This document shows, piece after piece, positions 17,297 to 26,484 of a stretch of DNA of 64,000 nucleotides (position 1 is the stretch's first letter; each line of letters starts with the position of its first letter). This stretch comes from CAISIP01 sp965278985 (lineage in GTDB: Bacteria; Pseudomonadota; Gammaproteobacteria; Burkholderiales; Burkholderiaceae_C). The position numbers and the translations under genes were made by a program. Where the stretch lies: the NCBI GenBank assembly GCA_965278985.1, contig OZ257131.1, positions 6,014,001-6,078,000 on the forward strand, written 5' to 3'. The notes beneath the pieces were generated by a model, which was not told the origin of the DNA, ran no database searches, and saw only the letters and a program-made list of their open reading frames with translations.

Positions 17297-18280
17297 TCAG
17301 GGAACCAGCACCGCCGCCCCTTCGAAGCGCCCTGCACGCAGGTCGGCAAGGGCCTCGTTGGCCTTGCGCAGCGGGTAGGCGGTGGTGGTCATGGCGATGC
17401 CCATGCGCGGCGCCTGCGCCAGGAAATCCAGCCCGTCCTGGCGCGTCAGGTTGGCCACCGAGAGCAGCTGGCGTTCTTCCCACAGCAGCCGGTAGGCAAA
17501 GCGCGGGATGTCGCTCATGTGGATGCCCGCGCAGACGACCCGGCCGCCCTTGCGCACCGCCTTCAACGCGGGCGGCACCAGTTCGCCGGCGGTGGCGAAG
17601 AGGATCGCGGCGTCCAGCGGCTGGGGTGGCAACGCATCCGAGCCGCCGGCCCACACCGCGCCCAGGCTGCGGGCGAAGGCCTGTGTCGCCAGGTCACCCG
17701 GCCGCGTGAAGGCGAACACCTCACGGCCCTGCCACCGGGCCACCTGCGCAAGGATGTGGGCCGCAGCGCCGAAGCCATAGAGCCCCAGGCGCTTGCCGTC
17801 CCCGGCGATGGCCAGCGCGCGCCAGCCGATGAGGCCCGCGCACAGCAGGGGCGCCAGCGATGCGTCGCTGCCTTCTTCGCCCAGCGGGAAGGCGAAGCGC
17901 GCATCGGCGACGGTGGCCGTGGCGAATCCGCCGTCGCGCGTGTAGCCGGTGAACACTGGCGCATCGCACAGGTTCTCGCGCTGCATGGCGCAGTAGGCAC
18001 ACACGCCGCAGGTGTGGCCCAGCCAGGGGATGCCCACGCGCTCGCCCATCTGCAGCCCCACCACCCCCGTGCCGAGGGCGTCGACGCGACCCACGATCTC
18101 GTGCCCCGGAATGATGGGCACCTGCGGATGCGGCAGCTCACCATCGACCACATGCAGGTCCGTGCGGCAGACGCCGCAGGCCAGCACGCGGACGCGGATC
18201 TGTCCCTGCCCGGGCATGCGCTCTGCCAGTTCGGTCCACACCAGCGGCTGGCCGATCTGGTTCAGCACCATGGCGTGCAT
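17297..18280 (-). CDS. Zinc-dependent alcohol dehydrogenase (327 aa)
   Basis: MDR-superfamily alcohol dehydrogenase. Catalytic zinc residues are in CGVCRTDLH and GHEIVGRV. The structural zinc lobe is CGVCAYCAMQRENLC with four Cys. The Rossmann segment RLGLYGFGAAAHILAQVA carries the GxGxxA-type loop in slightly altered form (GFGAAA). The sequence fits the AdhP/'zinc-binding alcohol dehydrogenase family' group that oxidises or reduces short-chain alcohols and aldehydes with NAD(H). The start overlaps the end of the nnr gene by 19 nt. With the upstream aldehyde dehydrogenase it could form an alcohol-aldehyde-acid interconversion pair. Confidence 0.9.
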   Translation of the reverse strand: MHAMVLNQIGQPLVWTELAERMPGQGQIRVRVLACGVCRTDLHVVDGELPHPQVPIIPGHEIVGRVDALGTGVVGLQMGERVGIPWLGHTCGVCAYCAMQRENLCDAPVFTGYTRDGGFATATVADARFAFPLGEEGSDASLAPLLCAGLIGWRALAIAGDGKRLGLYGFGAAAHILAQVARWQGREVFAFTRPGDLATQAFARSLGAVWAGGSDALPPQPLDAAILFATAGELVPPALKAVRKGGRVVCAGIHMSDIPRFAYRLLWEERQLLSVANLTRQDGLDFLAQAPRMGIAMTTTAYPLRKANEALADLRAGRFEGAAVLVP

Positions 18281-19770
18281 GCAAGTCCCCCGGTATGTTT
18301 ACCGACCTGCAGGCTGCGCAGCACGCCCGGCAGCAGGTCCGGCAGGTCTTCGGCGATCAAGCCCGGGCCGAAAGAGGTGGCGCACGCGCCATGCAGCCAA
18401 ACGGCAGCAGCCGCAGCCAGAAACGGTGCCATGCCCTGCGCCAGCAAACCGAGTACCAGGCCGGCGAGCACATCACCGGCGCCGGCCGTGGCCAAGGTCG
18501 GCGGTGCGTTGGGATTGACGATGCAGCGGCCATCGGGCGCGGCGACCACGGTGTCGCTGCCCTTGAGCACCACCACCGCGCCGCTGCGCCGGGCAGCCGC
18601 GCGGGCACGCGCGAGCTTGTCGCCGCTGGCATCGAAGAGGCGCACGAACTCGCCTTCGTGCGGGGTCAGCACGCAGGGGCCGTGGATCGCATCGAACAGC
18701 GTCGCCGGGTCGCGCTCGAAGACCGAAAGCGCATCGGCATCGAGCACAGTGGCGCGTTTGGTCTTCAGCATGGACAGCACGCGCCCACGCGTTTCCTGGC
18801 CCAGCCCAGCCCCCGGGCCGATCAGCAGCCCCGTGTAGCGCACGTCGGCCAACAACCCATCGAGGTCCGACTGGCTTGCAACCGGCGTCACCATGACGCT
18901 GGTCAACGCCGCGGCGTAGACCGGCAGTGCAAGCGGTGCCACCGCAATGGTGACCAGGCCCGCTCCGACCCGTGCCGCTGCACGGGCGGCCATGCGGGCT
19001 GCGCCGGTGGTGGGGTAGCCGCCAACTACCAGTGCATGGCCCCGCGTGTACTTGTTGCCTTGCGGTTCCGGTGCAGGCAGCGCGTCGGCCCACAGTCGCG
19101 GGTCGTTCTCAAAGGTGTCGGGCACCACCGTGTCGAACACGGCGTCAGGCGTGCCGATGTCGGCGACCACCACCTCCCCGCACAGCGCACGGCCGGGCTG
19201 CAGCAGGTGGCCGGGCTTCTTGCGAAAACAGGTCACGGTGAGCACGGCCTGCACCGCGCCCACAGCCTCGCCGGTGTCGCCCATCAGGCCGCTGGGCACA
19301 TCGACGGCGATGACCGCCATCCCGCGCGCCGCGACGGCCGCCAGCGTCTGCGCGGCCACGCCTTCGAGCGGGCGGCTCAGGCCGGCGCCGAAGATCGCGT
19401 CGACGACCAGCTCGGCCCCGTCCAGCGCCGCCGGCGACATCGCCTCCACCGGCCCGCGCCACAGCCCCGCATGGTGCGCCGCGTCGCCGCGCAGTTGCTC
19501 GCGCGGCACCAGCAAGGCCACGCGCACGGGCCAGTCGGCCTCGGCCAGCCGCCGCGCGGCCACAAAACCGTCGCCGCCGTTGCTGCCGGGTCCGCACAGC
19601 ACCACCACCGGGCGTACGGTCCACCGCCGCATGATCTCGAGCGCCACCGGACGCCCGGCACGCTCCATCAGCACGGTGGACGGAATGCCCGCCACCACCG
19701 TGAGGCGGTCCGCCTCCGCCATCTGCCGCGTGGTCAACAACGCAGTGCCGGTGTGCATGCCTGTGTCCAT
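18262..19770 (-). CDS. nnr: Bifunctional NAD(P)H-hydrate epimerase / dehydratase (502 aa)
   Basis: It repairs hydrated NAD(P)H. The N-terminal YjeF_N domain (about 1-215) epimerises R/S NAD(P)HX and carries VVLCGPGSNGGDGFVAARRL and VDAIFGAGLSRPL. The C-terminal ribokinase-like domain (about 230-490) dehydrates S-NAD(P)HX using ADP or ATP and carries GHALVVGGYPTTGAA, VLTPHEGEF and ATAGAGDVLAGL. Both domains are complete. The ATG at 19770 lies 52 nt after the ALDH stop. NAD(P)HX accumulates under heat and stress, so its place in the stress operon is reasonable. Confidence 0.93.
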   Translation of the reverse strand: MDTGMHTGTALLTTRQMAEADRLTVVAGIPSTVLMERAGRPVALEIMRRWTVRPVVVLCGPGSNGGDGFVAARRLAEADWPVRVALLVPREQLRGDAAHHAGLWRGPVEAMSPAALDGAELVVDAIFGAGLSRPLEGVAAQTLAAVAARGMAVIAVDVPSGLMGDTGEAVGAVQAVLTVTCFRKKPGHLLQPGRALCGEVVVADIGTPDAVFDTVVPDTFENDPRLWADALPAPEPQGNKYTRGHALVVGGYPTTGAARMAARAAARVGAGLVTIAVAPLALPVYAAALTSVMVTPVASQSDLDGLLADVRYTGLLIGPGAGLGQETRGRVLSMLKTKRATVLDADALSVFERDPATLFDAIHGPCVLTPHEGEFVRLFDASGDKLARARAAARRSGAVVVLKGSDTVVAAPDGRCIVNPNAPPTLATAGAGDVLAGLVLGLLAQGMAPFLAAAAAVWLHGACATSFGPGLIAEDLPDLLPGVLRSLQVGKHTGGLACTPWC

Positions 19771-19822
19771 CACGCAATGCTTTGCAGCGCGGCGAATGCC
19801 CAGCCGATGCCTGTACAGCCCC

Positions 19823-21205
19823 TCAATGGGGCGCCGCCATGTGCCCGGTGCGCACCAGCTTCTTGTTGACGAATTCCTGGATGCCCAGTTCGCCCAGTTC
19901 CCGGCCATAGCCCGAGGCCTTGATGCCGCCGAAGGGCAGCCGCGCGTCGGTCCAGTCGATGTTGTTGACGAACACCATGCCCGCATCGATCTGGCTGGCC
20001 ACGCGCTCGCCACGCGACGCGTCCTTCGTCCACACCGATGCGCCCAGGCCGAAGTCCGAGTCGTTGGCCAGTGCGATCGCCGCGGCCTCGTCCTGGACGC
20101 GGAAGAGCGAAACGACGGGGCCGAAGAACTCGTCGCGGAACGCCGGGTTGCCGGGGGCGATGTCGGTCAGGATCGTCGGTTGCATGAAGGCGCCCACGCG
20201 GTCGAGGCGCCGGCCCCCCATCACCAGCTTCGCGCCGGCTTGGACCGCGGCATAGACCTGCGCCAGGAGTTGCACCAGTGCCGCCTCGGTGGACAACGGC
20301 CCGAGCGTGGTCTTCTCGTCCATCGGGTCACCCGGCACCAGCGATGCCAGCGCCGCCTGGAAGCGTGCCAGGAACTTGTCGGCCACCGACTCCAGCACGA
20401 TGAACCGCTTGGCCGCGCAGCAGGTCTGCCCGGCGTTGTACATGCGGCCCCAGACGGCCCACGGAATCACCTTGTCGAGGTCCGCGTCGTCGAGCACGAT
20501 GAAGGCGTCGCTGCCACCCAACTCCATGGTTGTCTTCTTCAGGTGCAGGCCGGCCCGTCCCGCCACGGCGCGCCCGGCCGCGACGCTGCCGGTCAACGCG
20601 ACCCCACGGATGCGTGGGTCGTCGATGACGCGGTCACTCTGCGCATGCGAGATCATGAGGTTCGTGTAGGCACCCTGCGGCGCACCGGCGTCGCGCAGCA
20701 GCTGCTCGAAGGCCAATGCGCACTGCGGCACGCAGCTGGCGTGCTTCACGACCAGGGTGTTGCCTGCCATCAACTGCGGCCCGGCCACACGCGCCAGCTG
20801 GTAGTAGGGAAAGTTCCACGGCTCGACGCAGAACAGCACCCCCAGCGGGCTGCTTTCGATGTGCGCGTCTCCATGCCGAGGGTGCGGCTTGACCGGTGCC
20901 AGGAAGTCCTTGGCATGCTTGGCGTAGTAGTCCAGGATGTCGGCGCTGAAAGCGACCTCGCCGCGCGCCTCGTCGATGCGCTTGCCCATCTCCAGCGTCG
21001 CCAGGCGGGCGAAGCCGTCCACGTTGGCACGCAGGAGGTCGGCGGCCTTGTGCAGGATGTGGGCGCGCTCGCCGTAGTGGACATGCCGCCAGCTCTGGAA
21101 GCAGCGCTCGGCGTTGGCAAGCGCCTGGTCGAGCTGCGTGGTGCTGAGGTGCTCGAAGCTCTGGAGCAACGTGCCGGTGCAGGGGTCGACGCTTTGGTAG
21201 GGCAT
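19823..21205 (-). CDS. NAD(P)-dependent succinate-semialdehyde-type dehydrogenase (460 aa)
   Basis: Aldehyde dehydrogenase superfamily. Signature parts are VEPWNFPYYQLARVAGPQL (substrate and cofactor channel), TMELGGSDAFIVLDDADLD with the general-base Glu, and YNAGQTCCAAKRFIV with the catalytic Cys. The overall sequence fits the succinate-semialdehyde dehydrogenase (Sad/GabD-like) subgroup that begins directly with the YQSVDP(C/A)TG motif. It heads a four-gene minus-strand operon (ALDH, nnr, ADH, ABC membrane protein). The start at 21205 lies 90 nt from the predicted start of transcription. The true aldehyde substrate is uncertain. Confidence 0.9.
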   Translation of the reverse strand: MPYQSVDPCTGTLLQSFEHLSTTQLDQALANAERCFQSWRHVHYGERAHILHKAADLLRANVDGFARLATLEMGKRIDEARGEVAFSADILDYYAKHAKDFLAPVKPHPRHGDAHIESSPLGVLFCVEPWNFPYYQLARVAGPQLMAGNTLVVKHASCVPQCALAFEQLLRDAGAPQGAYTNLMISHAQSDRVIDDPRIRGVALTGSVAAGRAVAGRAGLHLKKTTMELGGSDAFIVLDDADLDKVIPWAVWGRMYNAGQTCCAAKRFIVLESVADKFLARFQAALASLVPGDPMDEKTTLGPLSTEAALVQLLAQVYAAVQAGAKLVMGGRRLDRVGAFMQPTILTDIAPGNPAFRDEFFGPVVSLFRVQDEAAAIALANDSDFGLGASVWTKDASRGERVASQIDAGMVFVNNIDWTDARLPFGGIKASGYGRELGELGIQEFVNKKLVRTGHMAAPH

Positions 21206-21326
21206 GGGGATGGTCCGATCACGGAGTGGGTGGAGAGGCTGTGCCTGCAGCTCCATCGCCGGCGCAAGGCGCGTCGGCGAATCGCAGCAGCTAACGACCA
21301 CAGCATGCGGGCCATGCCGCGTGCGG

Positions 21327-21345
21327 GTCTGTACGTTGGGGTACC
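21327..21345 (-). promoter_or_regulatory. TGTAC-N6-GTACA operator, ALDH operon
   Basis: GTCTGTACG, spacer TTGG, then GGTAC: both halves are well kept. A -10 candidate CATGCT (complement of 21302-21307) places the centre at -41.5 to -42.5 and start of transcription at about 21295, giving a 90-nt leader. Confidence 0.62.
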
Positions 21346-21403
21346 CAATGGCCATCGCGCACCCACGGCAGAGGGCGCTGCGGAGGTCGCCTTCGCAGGG
21401 ATG

Positions 21404-21422
21404 CGTGGGTTGACGTACATAC
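21404..21422 (+). promoter_or_regulatory. TGTAC-N6-GTACA operator, first BON gene
   Basis: In gene orientation the core is GTGGG, TTGA, CGTACATAC. A -10 candidate CAGACT at 21441-21446 places the centre exactly at -41.5. The predicted start of transcription is 21453, leaving a 26-nt leader with GAAAG ahead of the ATG at 21479. Confidence 0.66.
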
Positions 21423-21478
21423 CCGGCCCTGGTGGACGCCCAGACTGGCCGCTCCCATCAACCAACCGAAAGCACAGC

Positions 21479-22132
21479 ATGAAGACAGACAGCCAACTCC
21501 AGCAGGACGTGATCGCCGAACTCCAATGGGAGCCATCGGTCACGGCACCCGGCATCGGCGTGGAGATCAAGGGCGGCATCGCGACCCTGGCAGGCGAGGT
21601 GGGCAGCTACGCGGAGAAGCTGGCCGCCGAGAGCGCGGCACAGCGCGTGTCGGGCGTGAAGGCAGTCACCACCGAACTCAAGGTCAAGCCCACGGGCAGC
21701 GGCAAGCGCAGCGATGCGGACATCGCCCTGGCGGTGGAGAAGGTTCTGCTGTGGACCACCTGGGTTCCGGACAAGACCATCAAGGTGCTCGTCGAAAAAG
21801 GGTGGGTGACCTTGTCCGGCAACCTGGAGTGGCAGTTCCAGCGGCAGACTGCAGCGGACAGCGTGCGCGGCCTGGCGGGCGTGACGGGTGTCAGCAACCA
21901 GATCGCGATCAAGCCGCATCCTTCGATCAGCGTGGTGAAGGCGGACATCGAGGCGGCACTGAAGCGCAGCGCCGCCGCGGATGCCAAGAAGATTTCGGTC
22001 AGCATCGACGGCGCCGACGTGGCGCTCACGGGCACGGTCCACAGCTGGACCGAGCGCGACACCGCGACCACCGCCGCCTGGGGCACGCCGGGCGTCCGCA
22101 ATGTGGTCGACAAGATGACGCTGTCATTCTGA
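21479..22132 (+). CDS. Triple BON-domain protein (217 aa)
   Basis: Three consecutive BON domains (roughly residues 3-70, 77-145 and 150-216), each with the GVEIKGGIATLAGEVGS type of strand-turn-strand and a following helix containing VxGVxxV. There is no signal peptide, so it is probably cytoplasmic, unlike the periplasmic OsmY, though OsmY shares the domain. BON domains bind phospholipid or other surfaces. Close paralogues lie at 40457-41101 and 45470-46123 with the same MKTDxQLQQD start and the same promoter layout. A PRC-barrel gene follows 118 nt downstream and may be co-transcribed. Confidence 0.9.
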   Translation: MKTDSQLQQDVIAELQWEPSVTAPGIGVEIKGGIATLAGEVGSYAEKLAAESAAQRVSGVKAVTTELKVKPTGSGKRSDADIALAVEKVLLWTTWVPDKTIKVLVEKGWVTLSGNLEWQFQRQTAADSVRGLAGVTGVSNQIAIKPHPSISVVKADIEAALKRSAAADAKKISVSIDGADVALTGTVHSWTERDTATTAAWGTPGVRNVVDKMTLSF

Positions 22133-22250
22133 TGTCACCCGCCAGGCATGCGCACAGTGGGCACGGCGACGTGCCTGCCCGCGGCACGCCAGGGTCTACA
22201 AACCCCGTACGGCGCGCATCCCGCGCCGCACAACACCAAGGATATGCATC

Positions 22251-22928
22251 ATGAAAAAGAATTTGTCGATGGTCGCACTGGCCATTGCCGCAGGGCTGTG
22301 CCCTGCTGGCATGGCGGTGGCCCAGACCGCCGGGTCGTCCACCACCATCGGGCTCAGCGTCATGGAGTCCACCGAGGTCGCGATGGGCTGGAGCGTCAAG
22401 AAGACGCTGATGGGCAAGACGGTCTACAACGACCAGAACCAGAAGGTGGGCAAGGTGGAGGACCTGATCATCTCGCCGGACAGGAACGTGTCCTTCGTCA
22501 TCGTGGGCGCCGGCGGCTTCGTCGGCATCGGCCGCCATGACGTGGCGATCCCGGTGTCCCAGATCCAGGACCAGGCGGGCAAGCTCGTGATGGCCGGTGC
22601 CACCAAGGACAGCGTCAAGGCGTTGCCGCGCTTCGAGTACGCCAACGATGCGAGCCGCCGCGACCGTTTCGTGGCCGCGGCCGAAAAGGACATCGCAAGC
22701 GGCAAGACCATGGTCGCTGACATGGAAAAGAGGGCCGGCACCGCCGCCACCGATGCGAAGGCCAAGCTCGATACGCAGATCAGCACCTTGCAGGGAGAAG
22801 TGAAGGCCGCCGAGACGAAGCTCGGCGAATTGAAGGAGGCCTCCACGCTGCGCTGGAAGGACTTCGAGGCTGGCGTCAGCGCGGCCACGGCCCGCGTGCG
22901 CAAGTCCATGGAAACCACCACCGGCTGA
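22251..22928 (+). CDS. Exported PRC-barrel domain protein with coiled-coil tail (225 aa)
   Basis: Residues 1-25 are a Sec signal peptide ending AVAQ. A PRC-barrel domain follows (about 45-125: LMGKTVYNDQNQKVGKVEDL, ending in VALPRFEY-like KALPRFEYAND). The last 90 residues are Ala/Lys/Glu-rich and predicted helical (AKLDTQISTLQGEVKAAETKLGEL), probably coiled coil. I see no copy of the stress operator directly before it; it may be read from the BON promoter 118 nt upstream. PRC barrels often bind partner proteins or metals at the envelope; the exact role is unknown. Confidence 0.82.
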   Translation: MKKNLSMVALAIAAGLCPAGMAVAQTAGSSTTIGLSVMESTEVAMGWSVKKTLMGKTVYNDQNQKVGKVEDLIISPDRNVSFVIVGAGGFVGIGRHDVAIPVSQIQDQAGKLVMAGATKDSVKALPRFEYANDASRRDRFVAAAEKDIASGKTMVADMEKRAGTAATDAKAKLDTQISTLQGEVKAAETKLGELKEASTLRWKDFEAGVSAATARVRKSMETTTG

Positions 22929-22948
22929 CAACCGGCGGCAGATCCAGG

Positions 22949-22983
22949 CAAGCGGCGTCGGCCTTATGCGCCGATGCCGCTTG
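22949..22983. terminator. Bidirectional terminator-like hairpin between two PRC-barrel genes
   Basis: CAAGCGGCGTCGGC (22949-22962) pairs with GCCGATGCCGCTTG (22970-22983), 14 bp with one G-T pair and a 7-nt loop. It lies 20 nt after the plus-strand PRC gene and overlaps the end of the minus-strand PRC gene. There is no T-run, so it would be a Rho-independent terminator of weak type or an mRNA-stabilising stem. Confidence 0.5.
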
Positions 22984-23797
22984 TCAGCGCGGGGTCGGCC
23001 CAATAACCGGTGCGGCCATGGTGGCCGTACAGGCCCACGTCCTGCGCGCGGCCCCAGGTCTGGCTCGGGTCATAGGCGGGTGCGCTCTTCAAGGATGCGC
23101 GGCTCATGTCGACCGACACGGTTTCGTTGAGCCAGTGCACGCCGCTGATCCACGCCGGCGCGACCAGCACCTTGTGGCCGGCCCACCAGCTGCCGGTGTC
23201 GACGATGAGGTAGTCGATGGCCCAGGTCGCGTCGTCCACGAGGTATCCCGCGACGTGGCCGATCTCGCCATCGGTCGCCTGCAACGTGTAGCCGCTGACC
23301 GCATTGCAGCTGCGCAGGTGCGGGTCGTCTTTGCGGTGGCGGGCCCGCTCCGCGCGCAGTGCGGCCTCCATTTCGCGCTCGCGTTCTGCCCGGTCCACCC
23401 GGCCGACCCCGTAGCCGTCGTAGCCCGGTGCCATGGCATAGGGATAGAGACCGTCGCCCCACATGCCTGCGCCGCCCCAGTAGGCGGGATATCCATAGAA
23501 CCCCATGTAGCCCTCTTCCTGCTGCCGTGAGACAGGCTGGTGGGTGTCGATGTCCGGGCTGTTGCGGACCTGCTCCTTGGTGATGGACACGCCGATGGTG
23601 TGCTCCCGCCAGTCCGGTTGCTGCAGCGAAATGGGGGAGATCAGCACCTGGCGGCTGGATAGCCAGGAGCCGGTCTCCACCACCAGGTAGCGGATGACCC
23701 AGGCGTCGTCGTCGAAGTACAGGTCCTTCACATGGCCGATGGGTCCATCCTTGGCGCCGATGGCGTAGGTTTCGAGGTCTTTGGTGGTGCGTAACAT
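22964..23797 (-). CDS. Double PRC-barrel protein with Gly/Tyr-rich linker (277 aa)
   Basis: Two PRC-barrel domains, residues about 5-80 (TYAIGAKDGPIGHVKDLYFDD) and 165-250 (GYTLQATDGEIGHVAGYLVDD), have closely similar sequences (VIRYLVVETGSW against AIDYLIVDTGSW), so they arose by duplication. Between them is a Gly/Tyr/Pro-rich stretch (about residues 95-130) followed by a charged helix (RAEREREMEAALRAERARH). No signal peptide. It is the third gene behind dnaK and dps on the minus strand, 36 nt after dps. A protein-binding role in stress is plausible but not shown. Confidence 0.82.
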   Translation of the reverse strand: MLRTTKDLETYAIGAKDGPIGHVKDLYFDDDAWVIRYLVVETGSWLSSRQVLISPISLQQPDWREHTIGVSITKEQVRNSPDIDTHQPVSRQQEEGYMGFYGYPAYWGGAGMWGDGLYPYAMAPGYDGYGVGRVDRAEREREMEAALRAERARHRKDDPHLRSCNAVSGYTLQATDGEIGHVAGYLVDDATWAIDYLIVDTGSWWAGHKVLVAPAWISGVHWLNETVSVDMSRASLKSAPAYDPSQTWGRAQDVGLYGHHGRTGYWADPALTSGIGA

Positions 23798-23833
23798 GGT
23801 GTGTGTCCTTGGAAGAAATGGGTTGTGGCGCTA

Positions 23834-24382
23834 TCAGTGTCCGGAGCCGTCGCCGTTGCGCGAGGCTTCGAACAGGAACCAGGTGCGCCGTTCGGTCTGG
23901 TCGATCCAGGTCTCGATGAGGCTGGTGGTGGCGATGTCCCGGTGCTCCGCGCACACCTCGTGCGCCTCGCGCAGGCTCGCCGCCAGGGTCTTGTTGTCGT
24001 CGCGCAGCTCGGCCAGCATGTCCAGCGGTTCGACGTAGTCGGCATCGTTGTCGAGCACCCGTTGCAAGCGGGCGATGTGCCCGATCGAGCGCAACGTGGT
24101 GCCGCCCACCTTGCGGATGCGTTCGGCGATGGGGTCCGTCATCGCGAACAGCTCATCGCCATGGTCATCGAGCAGCAGGTGGTAGTCGCGGAAGTGCGGA
24201 CCGCTCATGTGCCAATGGAAATTCTTCGTCTTGAGGTAGATCGTGAACACGTCGGCGAGGATGCCGTTCATCGCTCCTGCGATGTCCTTGGTCGCGTCGG
24301 ACTTCAGGTCCGTGGGCGTGACCAGCGGGGCCTCGCGCCGTGCCTTGAGCTCCTGTACTTTCGTTGCGCTTGGGGTCTTCAT
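23834..24382 (-). CDS. dps: Dps-family DNA-binding ferritin-like protein (182 aa)
   Basis: Four-helix-bundle Dps/ferritin-like protein that stores iron with peroxide as oxidant and protects DNA. The ferroxidase signature NFHWHMSGPHFRDYHLLLDDHGDELF, broken here as NFHWHMSGPHF and YHLLLDDHGDELF, keeps the His, Asp and Glu ligands; ERIRKVGGTTLRSIG follows. The basic N-terminal tail of about 20 residues (several Lys/Arg) could bind DNA. The ATG at 24382 follows GGACCC weakly; it lies 62 nt after dnaK, so the two are probably in one operon under the operator at 26443. Confidence 0.92.
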   Translation of the reverse strand: MKTPSATKVQELKARREAPLVTPTDLKSDATKDIAGAMNGILADVFTIYLKTKNFHWHMSGPHFRDYHLLLDDHGDELFAMTDPIAERIRKVGGTTLRSIGHIARLQRVLDNDADYVEPLDMLAELRDDNKTLAASLREAHEVCAEHRDIATTSLIETWIDQTERRTWFLFEASRNGDGSGH

Positions 24383-24444
24383 GGAGGGTCCTTTGTGGTT
24401 GGGGGAATCGTTGGTGGGGGCGCCACGCCGTGCTAGCGTGCGCT

Positions 24445-26370
<1,926 letters not shown>

Positions 26371-26442
26371 GGTGGGGTTGCTCCTGGAGACGGGTGGATG
26401 GGTGGGTATGACTTCACCAGTCTGCGCGGGCGCGCGGCCGAC

Positions 26443-26461
26443 GTATGTGGGCCACCGTACC
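26443..26461 (-). promoter_or_regulatory. Variant TGTAC-N6-GTACA operator, dnaK promoter
   Basis: GTATGTGGG, spacer CCAC, then CGTAC. Here the gene-distal half is the perfect GTAC, and the proximal half is degenerate. A -10 candidate CAGACT (complement of 26419-26424) is identical to that of the first BON gene and places the centre exactly at -41.5, start 26412, leader 42 nt. Confidence 0.58.
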
Positions 26462-26484
26462 TTTTCTGGAATGAGCGGAAGAAC

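Noticed and set aside
19808..19826. CTGTACAG near the end of the ALDH gene as a further operator
   Set aside because: It has TGTAC but the other half reads TCAAT, the flank is GCC instead of GTC, and no -10 fits at -41.5 for the nnr gene.
21327..21345. The shared motif as a normal FNR/ANR box (TTGAT-N4-ATCAA)
   Set aside because: None of the copies contains TTGAT or ATCAA at the right places.
22191..22215. GGTCTACAAACCCCGTACGG before the exported PRC-barrel gene as an operator
   Set aside because: The two halves are one base out of register and no -10 lies at the expected distance.
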